From: Chthonomonadaceae bacterium | GTDB lineage: Bacteria; Armatimonadota; Chthonomonadetes; Chthonomonadales; Chthonomonadaceae | DNA: 64,000 bases | Assembly (NCBI GenBank): GCA_027459665.1 | Contig: DAIDHN010000005.1 | Coordinates: 1-64,000 of the forward strand | Reading direction: 5' to 3' | In this document: one piece after another, positions 53,159-62,336 of the stretch | How the letters are laid out: each line of letters starts with the position of its first letter | How positions within the stretch are numbered: position 1 is the stretch's first letter | Program-made: the position numbers and the translations under genes | Notes under the pieces: model-generated | The model's database searches: none | What the model was told of the DNA's origin: nothing | Seen by the model: only the letters and a program-made list of their open reading frames with translations

Positions 53159-54420
53159 GCGATTCTTTCAAGCCTTCGCCGCCGCCGCCGAAACAGCACG
53201 ACCCGTATGCAGCGCTGCGTTACCGCGATTTCAGACTGCTGCTTACAGCCCGGTTTTTCAGTTCGCTGGGAGATCAAATGCTGGCGGTAGCCATTGGCTG
53301 GCAGGTTTACATGCTCACCCGCTCTTCTCTGGCCCTGGGGATTGTTGGCCTGGTGCAGGTGCTGCCAGTAATTTTCTTCTCGCTGCCTGCAGGGCACTTG
53401 TCAGACCACGCAAACAGAAAACTGATCACCCTGGCCACCCGTGCCATCCTTACCCTCTGCTCTGTAGCGTACGGGTGTTTTGCGTTTTTTCATACCCCCG
53501 TATGGCCCATTTTTGTTTTTCTGTTTTTGGCAGGCATGGCAAGCGCCTACAATGGCCCGGCAGGCAGCACGCTGATTGTATACACGGTACCCGAAGAGCA
53601 TTTTGCAAATGCCGCTACCTGGAGCAGCAACTCATGGCAGATTGCCTCTGCCTTAGGCCCGGCACTGGGCGGAGCAGGCATTGCCCTGATGCACGGCAGC
53701 ACCACAGGCATTTATTTTGCAGATGTAGCGCTCTCGGTTGTAGTGCTGGCAATGCTGGCAGCCATAAAAGGCGGCACCGAGGTGCAGCAAAAAAAATCTG
53801 CCACGCTGCAGTCGGTGCTGGCAGGCATACACTTCCTGCGAGAGTCGCCTGTGCTGCTTTCTGCCATCACACTTGATATGTTTGCTGTGCTGCTGGGAGG
53901 GGCTACCGCGCTTCTGCCAGTATACGCCACCAAAATTCTGCATGTCGGGCCGGTTGGCCTGGGCTGGATGCGAGCCATGCCTTCTATTGGAGCCTCGCTG
54001 ATGGCGCTTTTTATTGCACACCGGCGCCCTTTTCGCAAGGCGGGGCAGGCATTTTTGTGGGCGGTAGCGGGCTTTGGCGTATGCACCATTGTTTTCGGGG
54101 TTTCGCACATCTACCCTCTTTCGCTGGCCATGCTGTTTATTATGGGGGCGCTGGATAATATCAGCGTGGTAGTGCGCAGCACCCTCATGCTGGTGATGGC
54201 ACCGGATGAAATGCGAGGCAGGGTGTCTGCCGTCAACAGTATTTTTGTCAGCTCTTCCAACGAGTTGGGCGCTTTTGAATCGGGGCTGACTGCCTGGCTG
54301 CTCGGCCCGGTTCTGGCCGTTGCTGCCGGCGGGGCAGGCACCATTCTGGTGGTCATCGCCTGTGCCCTTATCTGGCCGCAGCTCAGAAACCTCGGCTCGC
54401 TGCAGTCTCCACACTCGTAA
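53155..54420 (+). CDS. MFS transporter (EntS-like MFS_3 group)
   Basis: A 421-residue protein with 12 predicted membrane segments of the MFS_3/EntS-type exporter group. It opens with FRLLLTARFFSSLGDQML and a GHLSDHANRKL loop-2 motif; a central AKKNGGTEVQQKK-like loop joins the two halves. Members export siderophores, macrolides or other small molecules; no substrate can be assigned. The GTG overlaps the ABC gene stop by 4 bases, suggesting co-expression. Confidence 0.9.
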   Translation: MSDSFKPSPPPPKQHDPYAALRYRDFRLLLTARFFSSLGDQMLAVAIGWQVYMLTRSSLALGIVGLVQVLPVIFFSLPAGHLSDHANRKLITLATRAILTLCSVAYGCFAFFHTPVWPIFVFLFLAGMASAYNGPAGSTLIVYTVPEEHFANAATWSSNSWQIASALGPALGGAGIALMHGSTTGIYFADVALSVVVLAMLAAIKGGTEVQQKKSATLQSVLAGIHFLRESPVLLSAITLDMFAVLLGGATALLPVYATKILHVGPVGLGWMRAMPSIGASLMALFIAHRRPFRKAGQAFLWAVAGFGVCTIVFGVSHIYPLSLAMLFIMGALDNISVVVRSTLMLVMAPDEMRGRVSAVNSIFVSSSNELGAFESGLTAWLLGPVLAVAAGGAGTILVVIACALIWPQLRNLGSLQSPHS

Positions 54421-54504
54421 CTTCGTACTGTATTCACAAAAGATTCAGCCTCGCAGCAAGGTAAAATAAAAACATTGCAGAGCAATTACAAAGGAGAACA
54501 CGTT

Positions 54505-55680
54505 TTGGCAATCACCCCGGCCAGCCGACTGGATAAAATACCACCCTACCTGTTTGCAGAAATTTCTGCAATCAAGCGAAAAGCCATTGCAGAAGGAAGA
54601 GACATCATCGACCTGGGCATAGGAGACCCCGATCAGCCTACCCCAGAACCAATCATAGAGGCACTTGCACAGGCAGCACACAACCCCTCAACTCACCGCT
54701 ACGATGAAACTAATGCCGGATGGGTGGAGTTTCTGGAGGCTGCAGCAGCATGGATGCATAAACGGTTTGGAGTGCAGCTGGATGCCGCCTCTGAAACCAT
54801 GCTGCTCATTGGCAGCAAAGAAGGTCTTGCGCACCTGGCATGGGCCTACATCAACCCCGGAGACGTATCGCTCTGCCCCGACCCTGCCTATACCGTGTAC
54901 AAGGTCAATACCCTGATGGCCGGCGGCGAAGTGATACTGATGCCTCTGCGCGAGGAAAACGGCTTTCTTCCAGACTTCAGCGCTATTCCTGCCGAAACCG
55001 CAAAAGCGGCGAAACTGCTCTGGCTCAATTACCCAAACAACCCAACCGGGGCGGTAGCTTCGCTTGAGTTTTACCAGAAGGCAGTAGACTTTGCACGCGA
55101 AAACAATCTGCTGCTGGTAAACGACGCCGCCTACGCAGATGTTTATTACGATACTCCGCCCCCTTCTGCACTGGAAGTGCCCGGCGCAAAAGAGGTAGTG
55201 ATTGAACTGCACTCGCTTTCTAAAATGTACAATATGACGGGCTGGCGCATTGGCTTTGCGGCGGGCTGCCCCGAGGCTATTGCCACCCTCAACCGAATGA
55301 AAGCCAATCTCGACAGCAAGCAGTTTCCTGCGGTTTCTCTTGCCGCCGCTCATGCACTGCTACATGTAGACAACCGCCCTACCCTGGAACTTTACCGAAA
55401 GCGGCGCGACATTCTCTGCCAGGGCCTCAACAGCCTCGGCTGGCAGGTGCGTACACCCGAAGCGGCCATTTACGTATGGGCGCGCGTTCCCCAAGGCTAT
55501 ACCAGTGCTTCCTTTGCGCGCCTGCTGCTGCAGGAAGCAGACGTGAATGTGATACCCGGCAGTGGATATGGTGAATGCGGTGAAGGCTTCGTGCGCATGT
55601 CGCTGACAGTGATGGGAGACAAAAACGGCGAACGCATTGAAGAAGCCGTACAGCGCATAGGGCGCGCAATCAACAAATAG
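54505..55680 (+). CDS. dapL: LL-diaminopimelate aminotransferase-like
   Basis: A 391-residue PLP-dependent aminotransferase of fold type I. It shows DLGIGDPDQPTPE at the front, NYPNNPTGA for substrate and cofactor, and the PLP lysine in SLSKMYNMTGWRIGF. This set, with SRLDKIPPYLFAEI at the N-terminus, is close to DapL, which turns tetrahydrodipicolinate straight to LL-diaminopimelate for lysine and peptidoglycan. The TTG start has AAGGAG 8 bases upstream. An alternative is a general aspartate-type aminotransferase, but DapL is favoured. Confidence 0.85.
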   Translation: MAITPASRLDKIPPYLFAEISAIKRKAIAEGRDIIDLGIGDPDQPTPEPIIEALAQAAHNPSTHRYDETNAGWVEFLEAAAAWMHKRFGVQLDAASETMLLIGSKEGLAHLAWAYINPGDVSLCPDPAYTVYKVNTLMAGGEVILMPLREENGFLPDFSAIPAETAKAAKLLWLNYPNNPTGAVASLEFYQKAVDFARENNLLLVNDAAYADVYYDTPPPSALEVPGAKEVVIELHSLSKMYNMTGWRIGFAAGCPEAIATLNRMKANLDSKQFPAVSLAAAHALLHVDNRPTLELYRKRRDILCQGLNSLGWQVRTPEAAIYVWARVPQGYTSASFARLLLQEADVNVIPGSGYGECGEGFVRMSLTVMGDKNGERIEEAVQRIGRAINK

Positions 55681-55686
55681 TTTTCG

Positions 55687-55714
55687 GCAGGTGCAAACCT
55701 TCTGCACCTGCTTT
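55687..55714 (+). terminator. Hairpin after dapL, possible weak terminator or attenuator
   Basis: GCAGGTGCA (55687-55695) and TGCACCTGC (55703-55711) form a perfect 9-bp stem, followed by only TTT. It lies between dapL and the lipoprotein hydrolase. Confidence 0.5.
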
Positions 55715-55733
55715 CACCCAAAGGAGGTGTGCC

Positions 55734-56459
55734 ATAAGAAGCCTCTCAGCATTACTGGCAGCAGTATCGGTACTCATTACAGCAGGCAGCATAACAGCCT
55801 GCGCTGCGCCGCAAAACTCTTCAAACGTCAAGACAGTGCATTACAGTACACGAGATGGCTGGACCATTGTTGGCGATCTCTATCTGCCTGCCGGCAAACC
55901 TGCCGGGGAAGCAATACTGCTGCATCAGCGGGGCGGAGAAGCGGCAGACTGGCGCAGCCTCTGCCTTACACTGCAAAGCAGGGGCATAGAGGCGCTGGCG
56001 ATAGATCAGCGCGGCACACACCGATCAACCACCGGCCCCGGCCCAATTGGAAACAATGCCCCCTGGTTTACAGGGCCAGACATAGCAGGCGCCATACACT
56101 TTCTGCGTGGTAAACGGGTAACGCTCATTGGGGCTTCTTATGGCGCAAACAATGCATTGCTTTATGCTGCAGCGCACCCGGCACAGATCAAGGGCATTGT
56201 GCTATTTTCGCCGGGGGTAAACTACAACGGATTGATGGCGCTGCCCGCTGCAAAAAAATGCACTGTGCCTACACTCATCATTTCAGCGCAGCACGACCCT
56301 ATTGCTGCAGACAGCCCCACCCAAATCAACAACCTGCTGCCCGCCCGCATTCACCGCCTTCACTACCTGCCGGGTTCGCTGCACGGCACTGCCCTGCTTG
56401 GCCCTGCGGTAAACAGCATGGTGGCAAAAACCTGCCTGTTCATGATGCATGGCCGCTAG
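55734..56459 (+). CDS. Lipoprotein alpha/beta hydrolase, apparent AUA start
   Basis: A 241-residue protein. The signal peptide, RSLSALLAAVSVLITAGSI then TAC, has a clear lipobox ITAC with lipidated Cys23. The mature part is an alpha/beta hydrolase: nucleophile Ser in GASYGAN, an Asp in SAQHDPIA and a His in GSLHGT. The only canonical in-frame start is a GTG at 55836, after the signal peptide. The codon at 55734-55736 is ATA, with a near-perfect AAAGGAGGTG site 6 bases upstream, so AUA is the likely start or a mutated ATG. It probably acts on esters outside the cytoplasm. Confidence 0.8.
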   Translation: MRSLSALLAAVSVLITAGSITACAAPQNSSNVKTVHYSTRDGWTIVGDLYLPAGKPAGEAILLHQRGGEAADWRSLCLTLQSRGIEALAIDQRGTHRSTTGPGPIGNNAPWFTGPDIAGAIHFLRGKRVTLIGASYGANNALLYAAAHPAQIKGIVLFSPGVNYNGLMALPAAKKCTVPTLIISAQHDPIAADSPTQINNLLPARIHRLHYLPGSLHGTALLGPAVNSMVAKTCLFMMHGR

Positions 56460-57300
56460 CGCCGAAATGGAGCTGCAGGGAAAAACCGCGCTGATTACAG
56501 GCGTAAGCCCTGGCATTGGCAGCGCCATTGCGCACCGCCTTGCTGCGGCAGGCGCGCGCATACTGGCCGCCGACCTGAATGCCGAGCTGGCCGAAAAAGC
56601 TGCCGAAGAGCTGAACCAAGCGTTTGGCGAGCAGTGCGCCCTGGCTGCCACGGCAGACTGCACCAGCCGAGCCTCTATGCAGGCGCTTGTAAAACAGTGC
56701 GCGCATTCGCTGGGAGGCCCCCATATTCTGATATGCACTGCAGCAGTGTTCTATCCACCAGATGAAACAGGACGCACCACAGAAAAAGAGTGGATGCGCA
56801 CCCTTGAAATCAATCTGCTCGGCTCTTACATTGCCGCAGATGAAGCCGGCAAACAGATGCAGACCCAGCAGGGGGGCGGCAGCATAGTACTGCTCAGCAG
56901 CGCCAACGCCCTGGTGCCCAAAAAGGGCAGCATGGCATACGATACAGGCAAGGCAGCCCTCAACCACCTGGTGCGCGAACTGGCGGTAGAGTATGCTCCT
57001 CGCGTACGGGTAAATGCGGTAGCGCCGGCTAGCGTGGTAGAAGGCAGCCTGCAGTTTCCCCGGGAGCGCGTTCTCAGCTCGCTCAAAAAATACGGCATTG
57101 AGCACACAGAAGAAGCTTCCACACAACAACTGCGCACTCTGCTGGCCGACTATTATGCGCAGCGCACCCTGCTGCAAAAACGCGTTACCCCCGATGCAGT
57201 GGCCGAAGCGGTTTTTCTAATGGCTTCTTCATACACTGCATGCACAACCGGGCATATTTTTCCGGTAGATGCCGGGCTTGCAGAAGCGTTTTTGCGTTAG
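56449..57300 (+). CDS. Short-chain dehydrogenase/reductase
   Basis: A 283-residue classical SDR. The cofactor motif is TGVSPGIGSAIA, the active-site Ser lies in VLLSSANAL and Tyr/Lys in YDTGK. The C-terminal VTPDAVAEAVFLMAS and GHIFPVDAGL segments are standard. It overlaps the hydrolase stop by 11 bases; an in-frame ATG at 56467 is a possible alternative start and neither has a good ribosome binding site. The sequence resembles SDRs that act on sugars and polyols, but the substrate is unknown. It converges with the GH127-like gene, 15 bases away. Confidence 0.9.
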   Translation: MAASAEMELQGKTALITGVSPGIGSAIAHRLAAAGARILAADLNAELAEKAAEELNQAFGEQCALAATADCTSRASMQALVKQCAHSLGGPHILICTAAVFYPPDETGRTTEKEWMRTLEINLLGSYIAADEAGKQMQTQQGGGSIVLLSSANALVPKKGSMAYDTGKAALNHLVRELAVEYAPRVRVNAVAPASVVEGSLQFPRERVLSSLKKYGIEHTEEASTQQLRTLLADYYAQRTLLQKRVTPDAVAEAVFLMASSYTACTTGHIFPVDAGLAEAFLR

Positions 57301-57315
57301 CCAGGGCGCATTGCC

Positions 57316-59301
57316 TCAGCGCTGCACCAGCCTGCCCCGCGTGCCCACAACCGGGAATGAAGTAATGCGCAGCCGCGCAGCCCCCATAGGAATCAGGGTA
57401 ATGCGCTGCACCGGCCCGCTGCCCTGTATAGGGCTGGGCGGCAGCGGACGCACAACCTGCTGTTTGTCTGCCATCCATGCCGGTATGCGCTGACCTCCTA
57501 CTTCCAGTTTGACGGGCGCTGTCTGCGGGGTGAAGGGGTTGCTTTGGGCAGGCGTACTGCGCCATACCAGCCGCATGCCTTTAACAGGGTTGGCTGCCGA
57601 AAGCGCCAACCCGTAATTCCAGGGGGTATCTGGCATCACTGCAAAGCGGGGCCATTTGCCGCTGCCTCCCACCTTGTCCCACTGCTCTCCAATGTCCAGC
57701 GAAAAGGTAAGCGGCCCATAGTTTACAGAAGCAGAGTTTTTGTTGGCCGCCCATCTTCTCACCTGTATGCGCATGGGCAGCATGAGCTGCACCCTGTCGC
57801 CGCGGCGCCAGTTGCGCTGCAGCACAAAGTACCCCTGCTTTGCTTTCACAGGCGCTTTACGCCCATCGATTTTTACAGCGGGGCTGCTGCACCAGCGGGG
57901 AATGCGCAGCAGAAGTGAGAACCGCACTGTTTTGGCCGGGAAAATTTGAAACTGCACACTGCTGCCAAACGGATAGCGCGTTGCTTCTACAATGCGCACA
58001 GGGGTGCCGTGGGCAACAACCGCACGCACGCTGCAGGCAGTGTACAGAGAGGCGCACAGCCCGCCTGAATCGGTAGCCAGCCAGCTGTTTTCATCATAGT
58101 AGGGCCAGCCCATGCCATAGTTGTGAATGCAGCATCTATACCCGTAGCAGGCGGGAGCATAGAACTGCATGGGCATTCCATTGTTGTTGAACTGCCCTTC
58201 TGTTCTTCCCCCGGCAGGCAGGGCAATAGAGTTGGCGGCAGTGATGTAATGCAGGCCATCCTGATTGGGAGTGAGTGCTGCCGGCAGCGAGTTGAATGCC
58301 AGGTCTTCTGTTCGGTCTGCCCAGTCCGATGCTCCTGTTATGCGCTGCATAATTTCGCAGCTGCGCATCAGCTCCACTATGCCGCAGGTTTCAAATCCCT
58401 GGCGCGGGTCGGTATCTGCCGGGCGCACGACTTCGTCTCCTGCAAAGCCTCCTCCCGGAAACTGGCCGTACTGATCTTTTATCAAATGGTAGTCAATCAG
58501 GCTGGCACGCGCATAAACAGGGTCATGCCCCAGCAGGCCATACTCTGCTGGTTCTCTAAACCCCTGTGCAAGGTTCACATTATGCAGGGTTGGCAGGTTG
58601 TCCATCCAGTTGGCAGAATTGTGATGAATTTTTTCGGTCAGCTGCAACGCCACAGGGTCTGCTGTCTGGTTGTAGTACCAAAGCAGTGTCTGAATTTCAT
58701 CGCCCCAGCGCGTGTCTCCCCAGCCCTGATGAAAGTCTGCATCTTTCACCTTCATTTGAAACTGAAAATACCGGTGCATAAAGCTCAGTATTGCCGGGTT
58801 TCGGGTGTACACGTAGTTGTGCTGCAGCACGGTAAGCAAAAGCATATGCGGCCACATGTCGGGCATGCCGTTTAGCGAGGTGCGCAGAGCATGCGGGCCA
58901 AACCAGCCATCTGCACGCTGATCATTGAGTATTCCCTGCACCCATTTTTCTGTGCTGGCCACAATCGTTTTGTCATGCAGCACATAGCCCAGGTCTCCAT
59001 ACCCCCGCAGCCAGTATCCCAATTCTTCCCATCCGGTATCAGCTTTTTTGTCTACCCAGCCATTGCCGGCATATTTGAGAAAGGGAGAAAGGGAGGCAAG
59101 CTGGCCGGTCATGCCGGTTTTCTCATTTTCCAGCTGTATTTTCAGCCATCCTTCAGGCTTTACTGCACCGGGTGCAAGTTCGACAAACTTCACGGCTTTC
59201 AAGGGAGCGCGCCCTGCCGGTGATGCTGCACCAGATGCCTGGGGCAGCACGATGGAAAGAGCGAGAAGGGGCAGCAGTCTGCTGCAGAAACGGTGGCACA
59301 T
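57316..59301 (-). CDS. Exported GH127-like beta-L-arabinofuranosidase
   Basis: A 661-residue protein of the DUF1680/GH127 group. It has a signal peptide (about residues 1-24), an (alpha/alpha)6 barrel and C-terminal beta domains. The zinc and catalytic residues of the family can be seen: Glu in GFETCGI, and the Cys pair in YRCCIHNYGMGWP, with further Cys nearby. It likely removes beta-linked L-arabinofuranose from plant cell-wall glycans in the periplasm or outside. With the GH27 enzyme it suggests plant polysaccharide use. The gene is separate from its neighbours by short gaps. Confidence 0.85.
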   Translation of the reverse strand: MCHRFCSRLLPLLALSIVLPQASGAASPAGRAPLKAVKFVELAPGAVKPEGWLKIQLENEKTGMTGQLASLSPFLKYAGNGWVDKKADTGWEELGYWLRGYGDLGYVLHDKTIVASTEKWVQGILNDQRADGWFGPHALRTSLNGMPDMWPHMLLLTVLQHNYVYTRNPAILSFMHRYFQFQMKVKDADFHQGWGDTRWGDEIQTLLWYYNQTADPVALQLTEKIHHNSANWMDNLPTLHNVNLAQGFREPAEYGLLGHDPVYARASLIDYHLIKDQYGQFPGGGFAGDEVVRPADTDPRQGFETCGIVELMRSCEIMQRITGASDWADRTEDLAFNSLPAALTPNQDGLHYITAANSIALPAGGRTEGQFNNNGMPMQFYAPACYGYRCCIHNYGMGWPYYDENSWLATDSGGLCASLYTACSVRAVVAHGTPVRIVEATRYPFGSSVQFQIFPAKTVRFSLLLRIPRWCSSPAVKIDGRKAPVKAKQGYFVLQRNWRRGDRVQLMLPMRIQVRRWAANKNSASVNYGPLTFSLDIGEQWDKVGGSGKWPRFAVMPDTPWNYGLALSAANPVKGMRLVWRSTPAQSNPFTPQTAPVKLEVGGQRIPAWMADKQQVVRPLPPSPIQGSGPVQRITLIPMGAARLRITSFPVVGTRGRLVQR

Positions 59302-59396
59302 AACAGTTTCTCCAAATGTTGCAGGTATGGCATTAGTATAAACTGTTTTTTATCATTTTGCCGTGCTGCTGCATACCCAATACTGCAAATGTGCAG

Positions 59397-60005
59397 CTAC
59401 TGTACTATGTTGACCCCGGGAGTGCTGCCGTTGGTGGTTCGGGCATAAAGGGATGCATAGTGAGGATCATTGGGAAATACATACATGCCGATTTGCCCTT
59501 CTGTTAGATGTACCTGTGAAACGGGAATGTGCAGCACGCTGCGCGTTTGCGTGTCATATGCCAGCCAGAAGCCGCGGGTAATGCCAACTGTCCTGCCGTT
59601 GTGGTAATGCGTGTTTATCTGCTGCACAAAGTCACGGCAGAGCAGAACATAGCGGCTTGAGTAGTTTTTGGCATCGTAGTTTTCACATATGTCGTGGTCA
59701 AGATGGCACTGCTGCACCTTTCGACACGCAAGACTGTCTTTCACGCCATAAACCCCCAGCCTGGTAGCAGCAAGCTCTTTTGCAGTTGGTTTACAACGCA
59801 GCCAGGCATCGCCTATGCGCTTCATTGCCTGCTCAATCTGCTTCTCTCTGGCGGCAGAAGGAACTTTGCTGATATGAACGTAAACCGGGATATTCTCCTG
59901 ATATTTTCTTTTGGCCACAATCAGTGCAATAGCCAGTGCAAGCACACAGCACAGCCCCATAAGCGCTCTTCTAAAGTACCGTGTGAGCTTGACTTCTTCC
60001 TGCAT
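59397..60005 (-). CDS. Single-pass membrane protein, window-specific paralogue family (copy 2)
   Basis: A 202-residue protein homologous to the product of 16267-16923. It has one membrane segment (about residues 13-32), then the shared domain with SKVPSAAREKQIEQAMKRI in pieces, KDSLACRK, ITRGFWLAYD, TRSVLHIP and an end PGVNIVQ. Compared with copy 1 it lacks about 10 residues near the end of the soluble domain and carries extra Cys. The ATG at 60005 has GGAGGG upstream. Its promoter matches that of copy 1. No Cys-rich partner could be found upstream. Function unknown. Confidence 0.85.
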   Translation of the reverse strand: MQEEVKLTRYFRRALMGLCCVLALAIALIVAKRKYQENIPVYVHISKVPSAAREKQIEQAMKRIGDAWLRCKPTAKELAATRLGVYGVKDSLACRKVQQCHLDHDICENYDAKNYSSRYVLLCRDFVQQINTHYHNGRTVGITRGFWLAYDTQTRSVLHIPVSQVHLTEGQIGMYVFPNDPHYASLYARTTNGSTPGVNIVQ

Positions 60006-60193
60006 GGCGCTACCCTCCCTGGCACAGCAAATGCCGGCATGATGCAGCTGGCATGCATCACCTGGTTGCAAAACAGCGGCAGCAGGGCGGTTGAGACGGG
60101 TTTTGCAGCCTGCGGCAGTACTGAGCTTGCAGGGGCAAAGCGAAGTCCTCTTGGCAAAACATGCGCCGTTTTCTGTTTTACACCTGAATTTGT

Positions 60194-60222
60194 AGTATAA
60201 CATGCACTTCAGGGCTTGTAAA
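60194..60222 (-). promoter_or_regulatory. Promoter of paralogue 2, matching that of paralogue 1
   Basis: On the - strand TTTACA (60217-60222), a 17-base spacer and TATACT (60194-60199) with an extended TGT. It shares the TGTTATACT core and a CCCTGA in the spacer with the promoter at 15.8 kb. A leader of about 180 bases precedes the gene. Confidence 0.75.
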
Positions 60223-60255
60223 AGCCAAATCACAAACATGCCGAGAGGCAGACAC

Positions 60256-61917
60256 TCAGTAATAGAAAGAGTTGCCGAAAATGGCAAGCCCTCCTGCCAG
60301 CCCTACATATACGTGCCCGTCTGCTACTGTGGGAACAGAGAATTTGGTAGGAGGATACGGAATAGTGATGGCCCGAAGCGTTGCCAGAGTAGTCGGATCG
60401 AAGGCATACAGGGTGGTTGTGCCGGCAGGGTTGCTGTACTGCGATACATCCAGCGCCCATACCACTGCGTGGTAGAGCCTGCTGCCCAGTTCTATGCCGG
60501 AAATAGAAGGCGTGCAGCCTGGATAATTAAATACTGGGCCGCTTTGCGCCACCTGCACAAGCTGATATGGATTGGGCGGCGCGGCGCTGTATGCAAAGGC
60601 ACGCAGCGAATCCCCCTGGCCGCCAAAGTAGAGAGTGTTGTTGCATACTGCCCCCTGCCCCCACAGCCCAAACTGGCTCGCATTCGGAATAGACTGAACC
60701 ACTCTGTCGAAAGTGGTGTTGTACTGGCCCATGTCATCCCGGTTGATTAGGTAGAGGGTTCCCTGCTTGCCCATCACTGCCATCAAATGAGGCGCTGTGC
60801 CAGGTATGCCCATGCTGTCTGGCAGCAGCAAGGCTCCCCCCGATCCCAGGTCTGCATCTGTATCATTCAGCTGCTGCTGGTTGTAAGGCGCAAAGTAATC
60901 AGTTAGGTGCAGCCCTCCCAGCGGAGAAAGTTTTAATACCGAGTCGCCATAATCGTTGTTTGGCGGGGTTGTGTTGTTTGCATCAAAGGTTCCGTTGCCT
61001 GTAACGCAAAACATATTGCCCTCTGCATCCACCGCTGGGCCGTCTCCGGCCATCCATACTGCACCCCCTGCAATTGGATACCCTGTAGTAATAGCATTGG
61101 GAGTAGTGCAGAAGGCTGTTGTCTGCCTGAGGGTGTTTTCATTGTAGCCAAGTATCCAGCCATGGTAGGGGCCGTTGTCGCCATGCGATGCATAGGCAAT
61201 ATAAATGATGCCATTGTACAGCAGCAGGGCAGAGCGCTGGTTGTTGAGCAGGGGGTCCCAGGAAAGTATGCCGCCCACGCTTCCATTTCCTATGCCGGGC
61301 ACGCTTGCCTGTATTGTAACAGGCGAGCCGGGAATCTCAGCGCCAGTTGCAATGTTGATGGCATGCAGCTGCTGTGTCACGCTGTTGTTTGGAAGCACAG
61401 AGTTGGACACAACGTAGATAACACGCTTGTATGGGTCTATCACAGGTGTGCCGGTGATTCCGATGATTGGGTTGATGTCGTTGCTGTTGACCATCGCCGA
61501 GGTGAGCGGGGTACCAAAATTTCTGTGCCATAGTACCTGGCCGCTGTCTGCATCCAGTGCATACAGGCTGTTGTTTTCGGTGGCTGTATACAGCACATTG
61601 TGCATTCCTTTTCCAGGAATGATCAACCGCGACATCAGCAGGGGCTGTGCATACACATCGCCATCGAGCGGCACAATGGTCTGAAGACCGAAAAAGTCTG
61701 GGTTGGCAACCACAAAAGGGCTTAGCAGCCATTCTTCAGTGCTTACTCCATCACGAAGCACATCATTGTGATAGGTGGTAACGTTGTCTAGACCTGTAGG
61801 GCGGTATATCTCCTGTGAACGGGATGGTAAAACATCTCCCGCAATAAGAAGGAAAAAAGCAAGCCCGGTTGTGACAGACTGAAGAAATTTAGACTGCAAG
61901 TGAAAACTGAAGGGCAT
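60256..61917 (-). CDS. Exported PQQ-like beta-propeller protein
   Basis: A 553-residue protein with a signal peptide (about residues 5-30) and repeated beta-propeller blades: segments such as LYTATENNSLYALDADSGQVLW (seen in pieces), VYVVSNS and LYAFDPTTLATLR are typical PQQ-type repeats, including WHRNFG. Such propellers can bind PQQ, sugars or other proteins; no PQQ-ligating motifs were found, so a quinoprotein role is not claimed. The ATG at 61917 has AAGGAG 7 bases upstream. It is driven by a perfect-consensus promoter, which suggests high expression. The C-terminus ends in an aromatic run (GNSFYY). Confidence 0.85.
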   Translation of the reverse strand: MPFSFHLQSKFLQSVTTGLAFFLLIAGDVLPSRSQEIYRPTGLDNVTTYHNDVLRDGVSTEEWLLSPFVVANPDFFGLQTIVPLDGDVYAQPLLMSRLIIPGKGMHNVLYTATENNSLYALDADSGQVLWHRNFGTPLTSAMVNSNDINPIIGITGTPVIDPYKRVIYVVSNSVLPNNSVTQQLHAINIATGAEIPGSPVTIQASVPGIGNGSVGGILSWDPLLNNQRSALLLYNGIIYIAYASHGDNGPYHGWILGYNENTLRQTTAFCTTPNAITTGYPIAGGAVWMAGDGPAVDAEGNMFCVTGNGTFDANNTTPPNNDYGDSVLKLSPLGGLHLTDYFAPYNQQQLNDTDADLGSGGALLLPDSMGIPGTAPHLMAVMGKQGTLYLINRDDMGQYNTTFDRVVQSIPNASQFGLWGQGAVCNNTLYFGGQGDSLRAFAYSAAPPNPYQLVQVAQSGPVFNYPGCTPSISGIELGSRLYHAVVWALDVSQYSNPAGTTTLYAFDPTTLATLRAITIPYPPTKFSVPTVADGHVYVGLAGGLAIFGNSFYY

Positions 61918-61990
61918 AACGGGCTCCTTTTTAGTACAGAGATTTATAATCTGCAGCAAATGTAACTCAATTTATCTGCATTGCAAACAT

Positions 61991-62019
61991 ATTATAGTAA
62001 ACTGCTGAATTTATGTCAA
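61991..62019 (-). promoter_or_regulatory. Perfect-consensus sigma-70 promoter
   Basis: On the - strand TTGACA (62014-62019), a 17-base spacer and TATAAT (61991-61996): both hexamers and the spacing are consensus. It drives the PQQ-like gene with a leader of about 67 bases. The rest of the 419-base gap up to 62336 is AT-rich and holds only the direct repeats given separately. Confidence 0.92.
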
Positions 62020-62254
62020 CCAGGTGCAGTATTGCAAAGCAAAAATTGTTTCGTGCAGAATCTGCCGTGCCCTGCTGAAGTCATCTCGCTTTACTGCATA
62101 AACCGTAAAAACCATGCCTTCACCACAGATAAATGCCAGTAGTTTGTGTAAACCCATCTATACTGATTAGCAGTACAGGCAGAAATCAGCGCGGAAAAAC
62201 GGTATTTATAACGAAGAACTTTTTTATGTACATCTGTCAAACTAGTAGCATAAA

Positions 62255-62290
62255 CATAACGTAAAGCAAGGTAATAGGCATAATGTAAAG
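62255..62290 (+). repeat. Direct repeats upstream of the surface protein gene
   Basis: CATAACGTAAAG (62255-62266) and CATAATGTAAAG (62279-62290) are 11/12 identical and start 24 bases apart, 47-82 bases before the 62337 ATG. They may be operator sites; two helical turns and a bit separate them. Confidence 0.5.
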
Positions 62291-62336
62291 ATGCTGCCAT
62301 CAAAGTGCGGCAAAATGTCGATTTACCAATGTTGTC

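Noticed and set aside
60006-60195. A Cys-rich partner gene upstream of paralogue 2, as seen for paralogue 1
   Set aside because: Reading all three frames of the leader gives no signal peptide or matching Cys pattern and no C tract, so none is called.
62091-62303. 70-codon - strand frame upstream of the surface protein gene
   Set aside because: No ribosome binding site and a composition dominated by Tyr and Ser from AT-rich DNA; it contains the direct repeats.
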